64,000 nucleotides of DNA. It comes from Paraburkholderia kururiensis JCM 10599 = LMG 19447. GTDB taxonomy: Bacteria; Pseudomonadota; Gammaproteobacteria; Burkholderiales; Burkholderiaceae. Shown piece after piece: positions 55,156 to 64,000 of the stretch. Made by a program: the position numbers and the translations under genes. Position 1 is the stretch's first letter. Every line of letters begins with the position of its first letter. The notes beneath the pieces are model-generated. The model ran no database searches and had not been told where the DNA came from. It saw only the letters and a program-made list of their open reading frames with translations. The DNA lies in contig NZ_RJZE01000010.1 of the NCBI RefSeq assembly GCF_003986935.1, positions 62,001 through 126,000 on the forward strand, given 5' to 3'.

Positions 55156-56505
55156 ATGCGGATTGACCGGCGCGTCCTCACGCACGCCTTCGGCGGACTT
55201 TTCTGGCGCACCTTCCTGCTGATCGCGCTCCTCATTGCGGTAAGTCTCGCGGCGTGGTTCCAGAGCTTTCGCGTGATCGAGCGCGAGCCCCGCGCGCAGC
55301 GCGTGGCGCTTCAGCTCGTCGCCATCGTCAAGCTCACCCGCACCGCCCTGCTTTACTCCGATCCGGATCTGCGCCGTGCGCTGCTCCAGGACCTGGAGAG
55401 CAACGAGGGCGTGCGCGTTTATCCGCGCGAGACCACCGACAAATACAAGCTTCAGCCCGACGAATCGCTGAACCGGCTGATCGAACACGACATCCGCAGT
55501 CGCCTCGGCGACGACACGGTGATCGCGCAGTCGGTCAACGACATTCCCGGCGTGTGGATCAGCTTCAAGATCGACGACGACGATTACTGGGTCGCGCTCG
55601 ATCGCGATCAGCTCGACAACGTCACGGGCCTGCAATGGGTGGGCTGGGGCGTGTTCGCGCTCGCGCTCTCGCTCTTCGGCGCAGCGTTCATTACGAGCCT
55701 CGTGAATCGCCCGTTCTCGCGGCTCTCCATGGCCGCGCGCAAGGTGGGCTCGGGGCAGTCTCCCGAGCCGCTGCCCGAACGCGGCATGGGCGTGGCCGCC
55801 GAAACGAACCGCAGCTTCAACCAGATGGTGCGCGACCTCGAGCAGCTGGAGGCCGACCGCGCGCTGATGCTGGCAGGCATTTCGCACGACCTGCGCACGC
55901 CGCTCGCGCGCCTGCGGCTGGAAACCGAAATGAGTCCGTCGGACCAGACGACCAAGGACGCGATGATCGACGACATCGAGCAGATGGACATGATCATCGG
56001 CCGCTTCCTCGATTACGCGCGGCCCGTGCAGCGTCAGCCCGAGAAGGTCGACCTCTCAGTGATCGCAAGCGAGCTCGCCGCGCGCATGTCGTCCGAAGAC
56101 GGCATGCGCCTGATCACGCGGCTTGCGCCCGCTGCCGTGGTAGAAGCCGATGAAACCGACATGCGTCGCGTGGTGGGCAACCTGATCGAGAACGCCCGCA
56201 AGTACGGCATCAGCGAGACCGACGGCATTCCGCACGTCATGCTGGAGACGCGTGTCTCGCATTCGCGCGTGGAGCTTTCCGTGGTGGACGAAGGCCCCGG
56301 CATTCCCGAGGACCAGCTTGCGCTCGTCACGCGGCCGTTCTACCGCGTCAATTCGGCACGCACCCAGGCCAACGGCACGGGTCTCGGCATGGCGATCGTG
56401 CAACGCCTCGTGGGCCGTTACCGCGGCACCTTGCGGCTGCGTAACCGTGCACCGGGCCCGGGCCTCGAAGTTACGATCGAATTTCCGCTCGCCAAGGGCG
56501 TCTGA
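55156..56505 (+). CDS. envZ: osmosensor-type histidine kinase EnvZ
   Basis: Membrane histidine kinase (449 aa) partner of OmpR. A first membrane helix (about 14-35) and a second (161-182) enclose a periplasmic domain of about 120 residues. HAMP follows (VNRPFSRLSMAARKVGSGQ), then the H-box with His244 in AGISHDLRTPLARLRLE. The catalytic domain has the N-box NLIENARKYG, G1 DEGPGIPEDQ, F-box RPFYRVNSAR and G2 NGTGLGMAIVQRLV. Phosphotransfer to the adjacent OmpR is inferred from gene pairing. Confidence 0.95.
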   Translation: MRIDRRVLTHAFGGLFWRTFLLIALLIAVSLAAWFQSFRVIEREPRAQRVALQLVAIVKLTRTALLYSDPDLRRALLQDLESNEGVRVYPRETTDKYKLQPDESLNRLIEHDIRSRLGDDTVIAQSVNDIPGVWISFKIDDDDYWVALDRDQLDNVTGLQWVGWGVFALALSLFGAAFITSLVNRPFSRLSMAARKVGSGQSPEPLPERGMGVAAETNRSFNQMVRDLEQLEADRALMLAGISHDLRTPLARLRLETEMSPSDQTTKDAMIDDIEQMDMIIGRFLDYARPVQRQPEKVDLSVIASELAARMSSEDGMRLITRLAPAAVVEADETDMRRVVGNLIENARKYGISETDGIPHVMLETRVSHSRVELSVVDEGPGIPEDQLALVTRPFYRVNSARTQANGTGLGMAIVQRLVGRYRGTLRLRNRAPGPGLEVTIEFPLAKGV

Positions 56506-56659
56506 TCCGGCGGGCCACGCCGGCATTTCTGCAGCGCCTCCCCTCGCTCGCGCCGGCAGCCGACGCATCATGACCCGCACGGGTCCCGCTGTCAGCGCGC
56601 GGGCACAACCCATGCTGACGCCGTACGCCTAAAAGCATCCTCCCGACGTTTAGACAATT

Positions 56660-56684
56660 TCTATTGAACAACCCAGTCAATAGA
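56660..56684 (+). promoter_or_regulatory. inverted repeat upstream of ahpC
   Basis: A perfect 8-bp inverted repeat, TCTATTGA and TCAATAGA, separated by 9 bases, lies about 95 bases before ahpC. The flanking bases TTAG-N7-CTAT (56650-56664) resemble half of an OxyR site (ATAG-N7-CTAT), but the full four-element OxyR pattern is not present. Confidence 0.4.
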
Positions 56685-56778
56685 CCAGTCTTTGCAGGTG
56701 TAGCGGATGCGCTCCCGCTGACCGGAGCGTCACCGCGCTGTCTTTCCATCGAACCCATCTCTGCACAGGAGCAAACGC

Positions 56779-57327
56779 ATGAAAACCGTGGGCGACAAAC
56801 TCGAAGCTTTCACCGTCACCGCTGCGAAGCCGGGCTTCAACAACCATGAAGAAAACGGCGCGTCGGCGTTCGAAGAGATCACGGAAACGTCGTTCCCGGG
56901 CAAGTGGAAGATCATCTACTTCTACCCCAAGGACTTCACGTTCGTGTGTCCGACAGAGATCGTCGAATTCGCGAAGCTGCAAAAAGCGTTCGAAGAGCGC
57001 GACGCGGTGCTCCTCGGCGGCAGCGTCGACAACGAGTTCGTCAAGCTCGCCTGGCGCCGCGAGCACAAGGACCTCGACAAGCTGAACCACTATTCGTTCG
57101 GCGACGTGAAGGGCGAACTGATCGACCAGCTCGGCATACGCGACAAGGAAGCGGGCGTGGCGCTGCGCGCCACGTTCATCGTGGACCCGGACAACACGAT
57201 CCAGCATGTCTCGGTCAACAACCTGAACGTGGGCCGCAACCCCGACGAGGTGCTGCGCATTCTGGACGGCCTGCAGACCGACGAGCTATGCCCCTGCAAC
57301 CGCACGGTCGGCGGCGCCACGCTATGA
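56779..57327 (+). CDS. ahpC: peroxiredoxin AhpC (AhpD-coupled type)
   Basis: Alkyl hydroperoxide reductase subunit C (182 aa), reducing H2O2, organic peroxides and peroxynitrite. The peroxidatic Cys57 is in FTFVCPTEI; Cys171 and Cys173 in ELCPCNR provide resolving and extra thiols. The arrangement of three cysteines is like actinobacterial and betaproteobacterial AhpC reduced by AhpD rather than by AhpF. ahpD follows after 83 bases. Confidence 0.95.
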   Translation: MKTVGDKLEAFTVTAAKPGFNNHEENGASAFEEITETSFPGKWKIIYFYPKDFTFVCPTEIVEFAKLQKAFEERDAVLLGGSVDNEFVKLAWRREHKDLDKLNHYSFGDVKGELIDQLGIRDKEAGVALRATFIVDPDNTIQHVSVNNLNVGRNPDEVLRILDGLQTDELCPCNRTVGGATL

Positions 57328-57410
57328 GCGCGACAAAGCGGCTCGCCATGCCCGGCAAAGCGGGCGAGCGTCCTGCCGACTGATCACGAAGCGACCACGA
57401 GGAGGTATTG

Positions 57411-57935
57411 ATGGAGTTTCTTGCCGCGATCAAGGAGCGCATTCCCGACTACGCGAAGGACATCCGCCTGAACCTCGACGGCACGATTGCGCGTTCGTCG
57501 CTCGAAGGCAACGACGCCGTGGGCGTCGCACTCGCCGCCGCCTTTGCCGCGAAGAGCGCGACGATCGTGAAGAGCATCCGCGACGCCGGCGTGCTGTCGC
57601 CCGAGGAAACCCACGGCGCGCTCGCCGCGGCCGCGCTGATGGGCATGAACAACGTCTGGTATCCGTATGGGGAGATGACCGGCAACGCCGACCTCAAATC
57701 GCAACCAGCCGGCCTGCGCATGAACGCCTATGCGTCGCACGGCGGCGTCGACAGGCGCCGCTTCGAACTGTACGCGCTGGCCGCATCGATCGTCGGCAAA
57801 TGCCACTTCTGCGTAAAGTCGCACTTCGACACGCTCATTGAAGAGGGCATGTCGTCGACGCAATTGCGCGACGTCGGGCGTATTGCCGCGGTGGTGAACG
57901 CGGCCGCGCAGGTGATTGCCGCGGAGAACGCGTAG
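57411..57935 (+). CDS. ahpD: alkyl hydroperoxide reductase AhpD
   Basis: Thioredoxin-like disulfide reductase (174 aa) that reduces AhpC. The active site Cys131-His-Phe-Cys134 and His138 in GKCHFCVKSHFD, with the upstream Glu119, reproduce the proton-relay arrangement known from mycobacterial AhpD. The ATG at 57411 follows AGGAGGT at five bases. In mycobacteria AhpD is recharged through lipoylated dihydrolipoamide succinyltransferase; the same is likely here but is inference. Confidence 0.95.
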   Translation: MEFLAAIKERIPDYAKDIRLNLDGTIARSSLEGNDAVGVALAAAFAAKSATIVKSIRDAGVLSPEETHGALAAAALMGMNNVWYPYGEMTGNADLKSQPAGLRMNAYASHGGVDRRRFELYALAASIVGKCHFCVKSHFDTLIEEGMSSTQLRDVGRIAAVVNAAAQVIAAENA

Positions 57936-58019
57936 GCACGCGGTACGCGTTGGGCTGCGCGTGCGTGGTCGCGCACGGTAGCAAACGGCGCTGAACGATC
58001 GCGAGCCGTCGCAGGCGAC

Positions 58020-59195
58020 TTAGCGTGCGCCGAGGTCCACGGCCGGTTGCTGCCCGGCAAGGCGCCTGCGAATCGCCGCTTCGAGCGGCTTCTTGAGTTC
58101 CAGCAAACGCTTTTCAAGCAACTGCCACGATAGATGCGCGAGCAGCAGCGCAAGCAGAAATTGAAGCACCAGCGGCAAGCCAATCTGCAGCCACGCAGGC
58201 ACATGAAGACGCCCATACAGATACGGCGCTTCGCCGAGCTTCGACGGAATCAGGTTGTGGAACAGGTAGAAGCCGTAGCTGACGGTGCCGAAGTAGTCGA
58301 GCGGACGCCATTCGAGCACCGAGACGAGCATGCTGTTCTGCCGGTTGACGATCCAGAGGAACACGCCGAGCAGCGTGAAAGACAGGCCGACGTCGAGCAC
58401 ACCCGCCAGCGCGCCATCGGCCGGCGCGCCGCGCGTCGAAACCCGCCACACCAGCACCGCGACAAGCCCCGCCGTGCACACAAGCATCGTGAGCGTGGCG
58501 CCTGCCACGGCGGCCACTACCCGATGGCGCGCACAGGCAATACCGCCCATGCCCCCGAGCGCGAGCAACGCGAAGTTCCACGGCGAGCACGCATAAACGA
58601 GCGGCGGACTCGCCCCACCCGCATCGAGCGCCACATGGACGACGGCCGCGACGGCAACGAAGCCCGCGCACAGCGCGACGTGGCGTGACGCTGGCGTGAA
58701 CAGCAGCACGAACGGCGCCACCAGATAGAACTGCTGCTCGACGGCGAGGCTCCAGAAATGCGAAACGGTGCCCGGCCAGCCGTCCTGCACGAATCCGATC
58801 CAGTAATCCGAAAGATAAAGGACATGCCACGGCAAGCCGAGATTCACCTCGCGCTGATAAAACAGGTGATGTGCAATCGCGAGTGCCGCAAGCAAAAGGT
58901 AATAAACCGGGAAAATACGCAGCGCGCGTTTCATATAAAACACGTACAGCGCCGCATTACGCCGCGCGCCCGCTTCTTTCGCTTCTTCAATACGCAGGCG
59001 ATTGCGATGCAGTTCCCCCATGATCAGAAAACCACTGATGAGAAAGAACAGCCAGACGCCCAGTTTTCCGGCATCCACGGCTTCGCCCATGCTGCCCAGA
59101 TGGCCTTTGTGAGCAACGAACACGAGCGTCACCGCCAGCGCCCGTATGCCGTTGAGGCCCCTCACATGGCCTCGAAGTTCTCGAGCTGCGCTCAT
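58020..59195 (-). CDS. acyltransferase 3 family membrane protein (OafA/YrhL-like)
   Basis: Integral membrane O-acyltransferase (391 aa) with about ten hydrophobic segments. The N-terminal signature GLNGIRALAVTLVFVAHKG carries the conserved Arg and His of the family. GVWLFFLISGFLI and KRALRIFPVYYLLLAAL follow, and HFWSLAVEQQFYLVAPFVL is the family-typical middle motif. Members acetylate lipopolysaccharide O-antigen, exopolysaccharide, peptidoglycan or Nod-factor-like molecules. No polysaccharide genes are adjacent, so the acceptor cannot be guessed. Confidence 0.9.
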   Translation of the reverse strand: MSAARELRGHVRGLNGIRALAVTLVFVAHKGHLGSMGEAVDAGKLGVWLFFLISGFLIMGELHRNRLRIEEAKEAGARRNAALYVFYMKRALRIFPVYYLLLAALAIAHHLFYQREVNLGLPWHVLYLSDYWIGFVQDGWPGTVSHFWSLAVEQQFYLVAPFVLLFTPASRHVALCAGFVAVAAVVHVALDAGGASPPLVYACSPWNFALLALGGMGGIACARHRVVAAVAGATLTMLVCTAGLVAVLVWRVSTRGAPADGALAGVLDVGLSFTLLGVFLWIVNRQNSMLVSVLEWRPLDYFGTVSYGFYLFHNLIPSKLGEAPYLYGRLHVPAWLQIGLPLVLQFLLALLLAHLSWQLLEKRLLELKKPLEAAIRRRLAGQQPAVDLGAR

Positions 59196-59417
59196 CGCCC
59201 TTCCTGCATGCCAGTACCCGCGCAGTATAGGGCGACAAATATTGAAATTAATCCGGGCCGAAGGTTCGCCCGTTATTCCCGCGACCGCGAGCGTCCATTA
59301 GAGCATGGCAACGCTTTTACGACTTTTGTTCTTTTATTTCACGGTCTTTTTACCGGACGCGGACTCGCGGCACGCCATCCGGCAATCTTGTCCGGCTCTC
59401 GCTGCAACACGCGTCAA

Positions 59418-59897
59418 TCACACCCGCATGAGCAGCACGGCCGCCTGCGCCTCGATGCCCTCGCCGCGCCCGAGGTACCCCAGCTTCTCGTTGGTCTTGG
59501 CCTTCACGTTCACGCGGTCGAGCGGCAATTCGAGGTCGGCCGCGATATTGGCGCGCATGCCGTCGATGTGCGGCGCAAGCTTCGGCGCCTGCGCGATCAC
59601 GGTGCTGTCCACGTTCGCAATGGCGAAGCCCGCCTGCTTCACGCGCGCCGCGCACTCGCGCAGGAGCACGCGGCTGTTCGCGCCGGCAAAGCGCGTGTCG
59701 GTGTCGGGAAAGTGCCGGCCGATGTCGCCGAGCGCCGCCGCACCAAAAAGCGCGTCGGTGATCGCGTGCAGCAGCACGTCGGCATCCGAGTGGCCGAGCA
59801 GCCCGCGCTCGTAAGGCACCGTCACCCCGCCGATGATGAGTGGACGCCCAGGCACGAGTGCGTGTACGTCATAGCCCTGTCCGATTCTGAAATCCAT
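59418..59897 (-). CDS. ispF: 2-C-methyl-D-erythritol 2,4-cyclodiphosphate synthase
   Basis: MEP-pathway enzyme (159 aa) forming MEcPP. Metal ligands are Asp8 and His10 in GQGYDVHAL and His42 in [10 protein letters not shown]; the conserved IGRHFPDTD and the CDP-binding region with [23 protein letters not shown] follow. It is downstream of ispD by 59 bases, the usual order. Confidence 0.97.
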   Translation of the reverse strand: MDFRIGQGYDVHALVPGRPLIIGGVTVPYERGLLGHSDADVLLHAITDALFGAAALGDIGRHFPDTDTRFAGANSRVLLRECAARVKQAGFAIANVDSTVIAQAPKLAPHIDGMRANIAADLELPLDRVNVKAKTNEKLGYLGRGEGIEAQAAVLLMRV

Positions 59898-59956
59898 GCG
59901 TAAGTCCGTAGTGAAAATTCGGGGGTGCTCGAGCTCACTTCGAGCTCAGTTCAAGG

Positions 59957-60667
59957 TCACTGAGCGGCCGGCCGGCTCAGGATCGCTTCCGCGAGATCGA
60001 AATCTTCGGGATAAGTCACCTTGAAGTTGCGCAGGCTGCCCTGCACGAGCCGCGGCGCGTGACCGAGCCATTCGATCGCGCTCGCTTCGTCGGTGAGGTC
60101 GTGGCCTTCCTGTTGCGCCCGCTCGATCGCGTGGCGCAGCATGCCGAGCCGGAACATCTGCGGCGTCTGCGCCTGCCAGAGGCCGTCGCGCGACTCGGTG
60201 CGCGCCACGTGCGGCGGCTGTGCAGGCGCCATGCGCTTGAGCGTGTCGGCCACGGGCAGCGCCACGATGCCGCCTACGGCGTCGTCCTTGAGTTCGGCAA
60301 CCAGCGTGCGGATCAGCGCGGGCGTAATGCCCGGACGCGCCGCATCGTGCACGAGCACCCAGTCGTCGTCGCGCGCACCGAACCCCGAGAGCGCGATGAG
60401 GCCGTTGAGCACCGACGCCTGGCGTGAAGCGCCGCCGCAGCGCTGCACCGCGAAGCGCAGGCCGGCGAAGCGGCGCGCGTCGAAATGGGCGTCGTCGGGC
60501 GAGATTACAACGAGTGTCTGCGCGAATTCGCTGCAGGCGTCGAACGCGGAAAGCGTGTAGTGGAGCAGATCGCGGCCGGCCACGGTACGGTACTGCTTCG
60601 GCATGGCCGAACCGGAACGGCTGCCGGTGCCGGCGCACGGAATGAGGGCAAAAAGGCGTGAGGTCAC
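59957..60667 (-). CDS. ispD: 2-C-methyl-D-erythritol 4-phosphate cytidylyltransferase
   Basis: MEP-pathway enzyme (236 aa) coupling MEP to CTP. The nucleotide-binding loop [19 protein letters not shown] (with the Gly-rich and Lys residues), [14 protein letters not shown] and the C-terminal [14 protein letters not shown] are present. Translation is placed at the GTG at 60667, giving the family N-terminus [12 protein letters not shown]; no good ribosome site precedes it and upstream in-frame starts are less likely. It is divergent from mfd. Confidence 0.94.
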   Translation of the reverse strand: MTSRLFALIPCAGTGSRSGSAMPKQYRTVAGRDLLHYTLSAFDACSEFAQTLVVISPDDAHFDARRFAGLRFAVQRCGGASRQASVLNGLIALSGFGARDDDWVLVHDAARPGITPALIRTLVAELKDDAVGGIVALPVADTLKRMAPAQPPHVARTESRDGLWQAQTPQMFRLGMLRHAIERAQQEGHDLTDEASAIEWLGHAPRLVQGSLRNFKVTYPEDFDLAEAILSRPAAQ

Positions 60668-60866
60668 AGTAGTCGGATACTTGCGGACGCCGCTCGCCGG
60701 AGCGCCCGTCTGAGCCGGGTGCGAAAGCTGCGGGAGCCAAATGGAAGGACGGATTTTATAATAGGTCCTTTGCGTTGACGCCGGAGCATGCCCGAGCGCG
60801 GTCCGGCGGCCGCTGCAATCGCGCATCATCACGGCTTCATTGCCGCCCAAGGCCGCTCCCTTTCCT
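60668..60866. promoter_or_regulatory. divergent promoter region between ispD and mfd
   Basis: 199 bases with TATAAT at 60757-60762 on the plus strand (candidate mfd -10); on the minus strand the overlapping bases read TATTATA (candidate ispD -10). Neither has a good -35, and transcription signals may be shared. Confidence 0.4.
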
Positions 60867-63800
60867 ATGTCCGATACCGCCGCTTCATCGTCGTCCCCGT
60901 CTTCTCCGTTGCCGCCGGCCTGCCCTGTCGCGCTCGTGAAGAGCGGGCAGCGCTTCGCGTTCGACGGCACGCACGGGTCGTCCGATGCGCTTCTGATCGC
61001 CCGCTACCACCTCGCCTACCGCGACAAGATTCCGCTGCTCGCGGTGGTCTGCGCGAGCGCCGTGGACGCGCAGCGGCTCTCGCAGGAAATCACCTTCTTC
61101 GCGCCGAATGCCCGCGTGCGTCTGCTGCCGGACTGGGAGACGCTGCCCTACGACACCTTTTCGCCGCACCAGGACCTCGTCTCCGAGCGGCTCGCCACGC
61201 TGCACGACCTGGGCGAAGGCCGGTGCGACATCCTGCTCGTGCCCGCCACCACGGCGCTGTACCGCATGCCGCCCGCGTCGTTCCTCGCGGCCTACACATT
61301 CTCGTTCGCCCAGGGCGAGCGCCTCGACGAGGCGAAGCTCAAGGCGCAGCTCACACTCGCGGGCTACGAGCACGTGAGCCAGGTCGTGCGTCCCGGCGAG
61401 TACTGCGTGCGCGGCTCGCTGATCGATCTCTATCCGATGGGCTCGCCGCTGCCGTACCGCATCGACCTGTTCGACGACCAGGTGGATTCGATCCGCGCGT
61501 TCGACCCCGACTCGCAGCGCAGCCTTTACCCCGTGCGCGACGTGCGCCTCTTGCCCGGCCGCGAGTTTCCGTTCGACGAAACCGCGCGCACCGCGTTTCG
61601 CAGCCGCTGGCGCGAGGTGTTCGAAGGCGACCCGAGCCGCGCGTCGATCTACAAGGACATCGGCAACGGCGTGCCGTCGGCCGGTATCGAGTACTACCTG
61701 CCGCTCTTCTTCGAAGAGACGGCCACGCTCTTCCATTACCTGCCGCCCGCGGCCCACCTCGTGTTTTCGGGCGACCTCGACGTGGCGATCCGCCGCTTCA
61801 CCGCGGACACGAAGCAGCGCCACAGCTTCCTCTCGCACGACCGCGACCGGCCGATTCTGGAACCCCAGCGGCTGTTCCTTTCCGACGACGACTTTTTCAC
61901 GCTCGCCAAACCGTTCGCGCGCCTCGTGCTGCCGGGCGCAAGCGGCGGCGGCTGGGCCGCGCCGCTGCCAAGCCTCGCACTCGACCGCCACGCCGACGAC
62001 CCCGTCGCCGCACTGCGCGCCTGGCTTGCCACCACGCCGAACCGCGTGCTGTTCGCGGCCGAATCGGCGGGACGCCGCGAGACCATCGCGCAACTGCTCG
62101 CCGATAACGCCCTGCGCCCCGCGCAGACCGACAGCTTCGAAGACTGGCTCACGGGCGACGCGCCTTTCTCGCTCGGCGTCGCGCCGCTCGCGAACGGGTT
62201 CATCGTGCCGGCCGAAGGGCTCGCCGTCGTTACCGAAACCGAGCTTTACGGCACGCTCGCGCGCCGCACGGGCCGGCGCCGCCAGGAGCAGGCGAGCAAC
62301 GTCGATTCGATGGTGCGCGACCTCTCCGAACTCAAGGTGGGCGACCCCGTGGTCCACGCGCAGCACGGCATCGGACGGTACTGCGGGCTCATCACGATGG
62401 ACCTCGGCGAAGGCGAAACGGAGTTCCTGCACCTCGAATACGCGGGCGACAGCAAGCTCTACGTGCCCGTCTCGCAGTTGCACGTGATCTCGCGCTACAG
62501 CGGCGCGGACCCCGAAAGCGCGCCGCTGCACGCGCTCGGCTCCGGTCAGTGGGAAAAGGCGCGCCGCAAGGCGGCCCAGCAGATTCGCGACACCGCAGCC
62601 GAACTGCTCAACCTCTATGCGCGCCGCGCCTCGCGCGAGGGCCATGCGTTCAAGCTCGAACCGCGCGACTACGTGAAGTTCGCCGAAAGCTTCGGCTTCG
62701 AGGAAACGCCCGACCAGGCCGCTGCGATTGCGGCCGTGATCGGCGACATGACGAGCGGCAAGCCGATGGACCGCCTCGTCTGCGGCGACGTGGGCTTCGG
62801 CAAGACCGAAGTCGCGCTGCGCGCCGCGTTCATCGCGGTGATGGGCGGCAAGCAGGTGGCGCTGCTCTCGCCCACCACGCTGCTCGCGGAGCAGCACACG
62901 CAGACCTTCACGGACCGCTTCGCCGACTGGCCCGTGCGCATTGCCGAACTCTCGCGTTTCAAGTCAACGAAGGAAGTCAACGCCGCGATCCAGCAGATCA
63001 ACGACGGCACCGTGGACATCGTGATCGGCACGCACAAGCTGCTTTCGTCGGACGTGCAGTTCAAGCGGTTGGGGCTCGTCATCATCGACGAGGAACACCG
63101 TTTCGGTGTGCGCCAGAAGGAAGCGCTCAAGGCGCTGCGCGCCGAAGTCGACGTGCTCACGCTCACGGCCACGCCGATTCCGCGCACGCTCGGCATGGCG
63201 CTGGAAGGCCTGCGCGACTTCTCGGTGATCGCCACGGCGCCGCAAAAGCGCCTCGCGATCAAGACCTTCGTGCGGCGCGAGGAAGACGGCGTGATCCGCG
63301 AGGCCATGCTGCGCGAGCTCAAGCGCGGCGGCCAGGTGTACTTCCTGCACAACGAGGTGGAGACCATCGAGAACCGCCGCGCGATGCTCGAAGCACTTGT
63401 GCCCGAGGCGCGCATCGCCGTGGCCCACGGCCAGATGCACGAACGCGAGCTCGAACGCGTGATGCGCGACTTCGTGGCCCAGCGCGCCAACGTGCTGCTG
63501 TGCACGACGATCATCGAGACCGGCATCGACGTGCCCACGGCCAATACCATCCTGATCCATCGCGCCGACAAGTTCGGGCTCGCGCAGTTGCACCAGTTGC
63601 GCGGACGCGTGGGCCGCTCGCATCACCAGGCCTATTCGTATCTGCTCGTGCACGACCCGCAGGGCCTCACGAAGCAGGCACAGCGCCGCCTCGAAGCGAT
63701 CCAGCAGATGGAGGAACTGGGCGCGGGCTTCTACCTCGCCATGCACGACCTGGAAATTCGCGGCACGGGCGAAGTGCTGGGCGACAAGCAGTCGGGCGAG

Positions 63801-64000
63801 ATTCAGGAGATCGGCTTCCAGCTCTACACGGACATGCTCAACGACGCCGTGAAGGCGCTCAAGGAAGGCCGCGAACCGGACCTCAACGCGCCGCTCGCGG
63901 CAACCACCGAGATCAACCTGCACGCGCCCGCCATCTTGCCCGCCGACTATTGCGGCGACGTGCAGGAACGGCTCTCGCTCTACAAGCGCCTCGCAAACTG
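60867..64000 (+). CDS. mfd: transcription-repair coupling factor Mfd (C-terminus cut by window edge)
   Basis: SF2 DNA translocase that removes RNA polymerase stalled at lesions and recruits UvrA. 1044 of about 1150 codons are visible. The UvrB-homology region (domains 1-2, [24 protein letters not shown]) runs to about 340, and the RNA-polymerase-interacting domain begins at [18 protein letters not shown]. The translocase motor contains Walker [21 protein letters not shown] box [28 protein letters not shown], and motif [20 protein letters not shown]. The ATG at 60867 ([10 protein letters not shown]) precedes a Ser/Pro-rich N-terminus. The TRG motif and C-terminal UvrA-masking domain lie partly beyond the edge. 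Confidence 0.96.
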   Translation, partial: MSDTAASSSSPSSPLPPACPVALVKSGQRFAFDGTHGSSDALLIARYHLAYRDKIPLLAVVCASAVDAQRLSQEITFFAPNARVRLLPDWETLPYDTFSPHQDLVSERLATLHDLGEGRCDILLVPATTALYRMPPASFLAAYTFSFAQGERLDEAKLKAQLTLAGYEHVSQVVRPGEYCVRGSLIDLYPMGSPLPYRIDLFDDQVDSIRAFDPDSQRSLYPVRDVRLLPGREFPFDETARTAFRSRWREVFEGDPSRASIYKDIGNGVPSAGIEYYLPLFFEETATLFHYLPPAAHLVFSGDLDVAIRRFTADTKQRHSFLSHDRDRPILEPQRLFLSDDDFFTLAKPFARLVLPGASGGGWAAPLPSLALDRHADDPVAALRAWLATTPNRVLFAAESAGRRETIAQLLADNALRPAQTDSFEDWLTGDAPFSLGVAPLANGFIVPAEGLAVVTETELYGTLARRTGRRRQEQASNVDSMVRDLSELKVGDPVVHAQHGIGRYCGLITMDLGEGETEFLHLEYAGDSKLYVPVSQLHVISRYSGADPESAPLHALGSGQWEKARRKAAQQIRDTAAELLNLYARRASREGHAFKLEPRDYVKFAESFGFEETPDQAAAIAAVIGDMTSGKPMDRLVCGDVGFGKTEVALRAAFIAVMGGKQVALLSPTTLLAEQHTQTFTDRFADWPVRIAELSRFKSTKEVNAAIQQINDGTVDIVIGTHKLLSSDVQFKRLGLVIIDEEHRFGVRQKEALKALRAEVDVLTLTATPIPRTLGMALEGLRDFSVIATAPQKRLAIKTFVRREEDGVIREAMLRELKRGGQVYFLHNEVETIENRRAMLEALVPEARIAVAHGQMHERELERVMRDFVAQRANVLLCTTIIETGIDVPTANTILIHRADKFGLAQLHQLRGRVGRSHHQAYSYLLVHDPQGLTKQAQRRLEAIQQMEELGAGFYLAMHDLEIRGTGEVLGDKQSGEIQEIGFQLYTDMLNDAVKALKEGREPDLNAPLAATTEINLHAPAILPADYCGDVQERLSLYKRLAN

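Noticed and set aside
56650..56694. A full OxyR binding site before ahpC
   Set aside because: Only one ATAG-N7-CTAT-like half fits, and with a mismatch; the remaining two elements are absent at the required spacing.

Overview
The window is GC-rich chromosomal DNA that reads as a Burkholderia-group betaproteobacterium (Burkholderia sensu lato: Burkholderia, Paraburkholderia, Caballeronia or Trinickia). The main reason is gene order: tig-clpP-clpX-lon-hup-tRNA-ppiD, mltG-tmk-holB-tatD divergent from ygfZ, mfd divergent from ispD-ispF, and an ompR-envZ pair, all with betaproteobacterial-style proteins. The assignment is inferred from gene content; no marker such as rRNA is present. Codon use looks uniform and there is no phage, insertion sequence, CRISPR array or integrase, so this appears to be core chromosome rather than an island.

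Layout. 1-3.8 kb: a partial MscS-type channel, a Tai/Rap1a-type immunity-like protein, an exported ankyrin-repeat protein and a TatD nuclease. 4-7.4 kb: a GNAT acetyltransferase, then holB, tmk and mltG. 7.4-9.4 kb: ygfZ and an NRDE protein. 9.5-20 kb: a run of nine minus-strand genes for acyl-CoA or other carbon catabolism (alpha/beta hydrolase, SDR, MDR oxidoreductase, hotdog thioesterase, Dabb protein, thiolase, nicotinamidase, FadB-type fusion, acyl-CoA ligase), interrupted only by one small plus-strand gene. 20.2-24.3 kb: selO, msrB, yciB, bolA and a parvulin foldase. 24.4-35.6 kb: purL, an FAD-dependent D-amino-acid oxidoreductase with a structured leader, nnr (NAD(P)HX repair), pgi, a YbbA-type ATPase head-to-head with tesA, and a small lipoprotein. 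35.8-44.9 kb: a proteostasis block (ppiD, tRNA-Asp, tRNA-Val, hup, lon, clpX, clpP, tig). 45.4-50.7 kb: glycerate kinase, a MarR regulator, ketopantoate reductase, a class II aldolase, tRNA-Leu and a squalene/phytoene-synthase-fold protein with an altered active site. 50.8-57.9 kb: an exported DUF1501/DUF1800 pair, a small exported protein, ompR-envZ and ahpC-ahpD. 58-64 kb: an acyltransferase, ispF, ispD and a partial mfd.

How the parts work together. The 35-45 kb block supplies folding and degradation of proteins (trigger factor, ClpXP, Lon, PpiD). AhpC/AhpD form a thiol peroxidase system, and SelO with MsrB form a second redox-linked pair. The 9-20 kb cluster has ligase, hydratase/dehydrogenase and thiolase activities but no acyl-CoA dehydrogenase. 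A palindrome overlapping the promoter of its fadB-like gene suggests repressor control. An OmpR-type box lies upstream of ompR.

The most interesting items are the squalene-synthase-fold protein with degraded Asp-rich motifs, the multi-hairpin leader before the D-amino-acid oxidoreductase, the OmpR box, the exported DUF1501/DUF1800 pair, and an unusually large number of short tandem repeats (7-13 bp units, 3-5 copies) sitting next to gene ends. I did not find a clearly new defence, secretion or mobile system.
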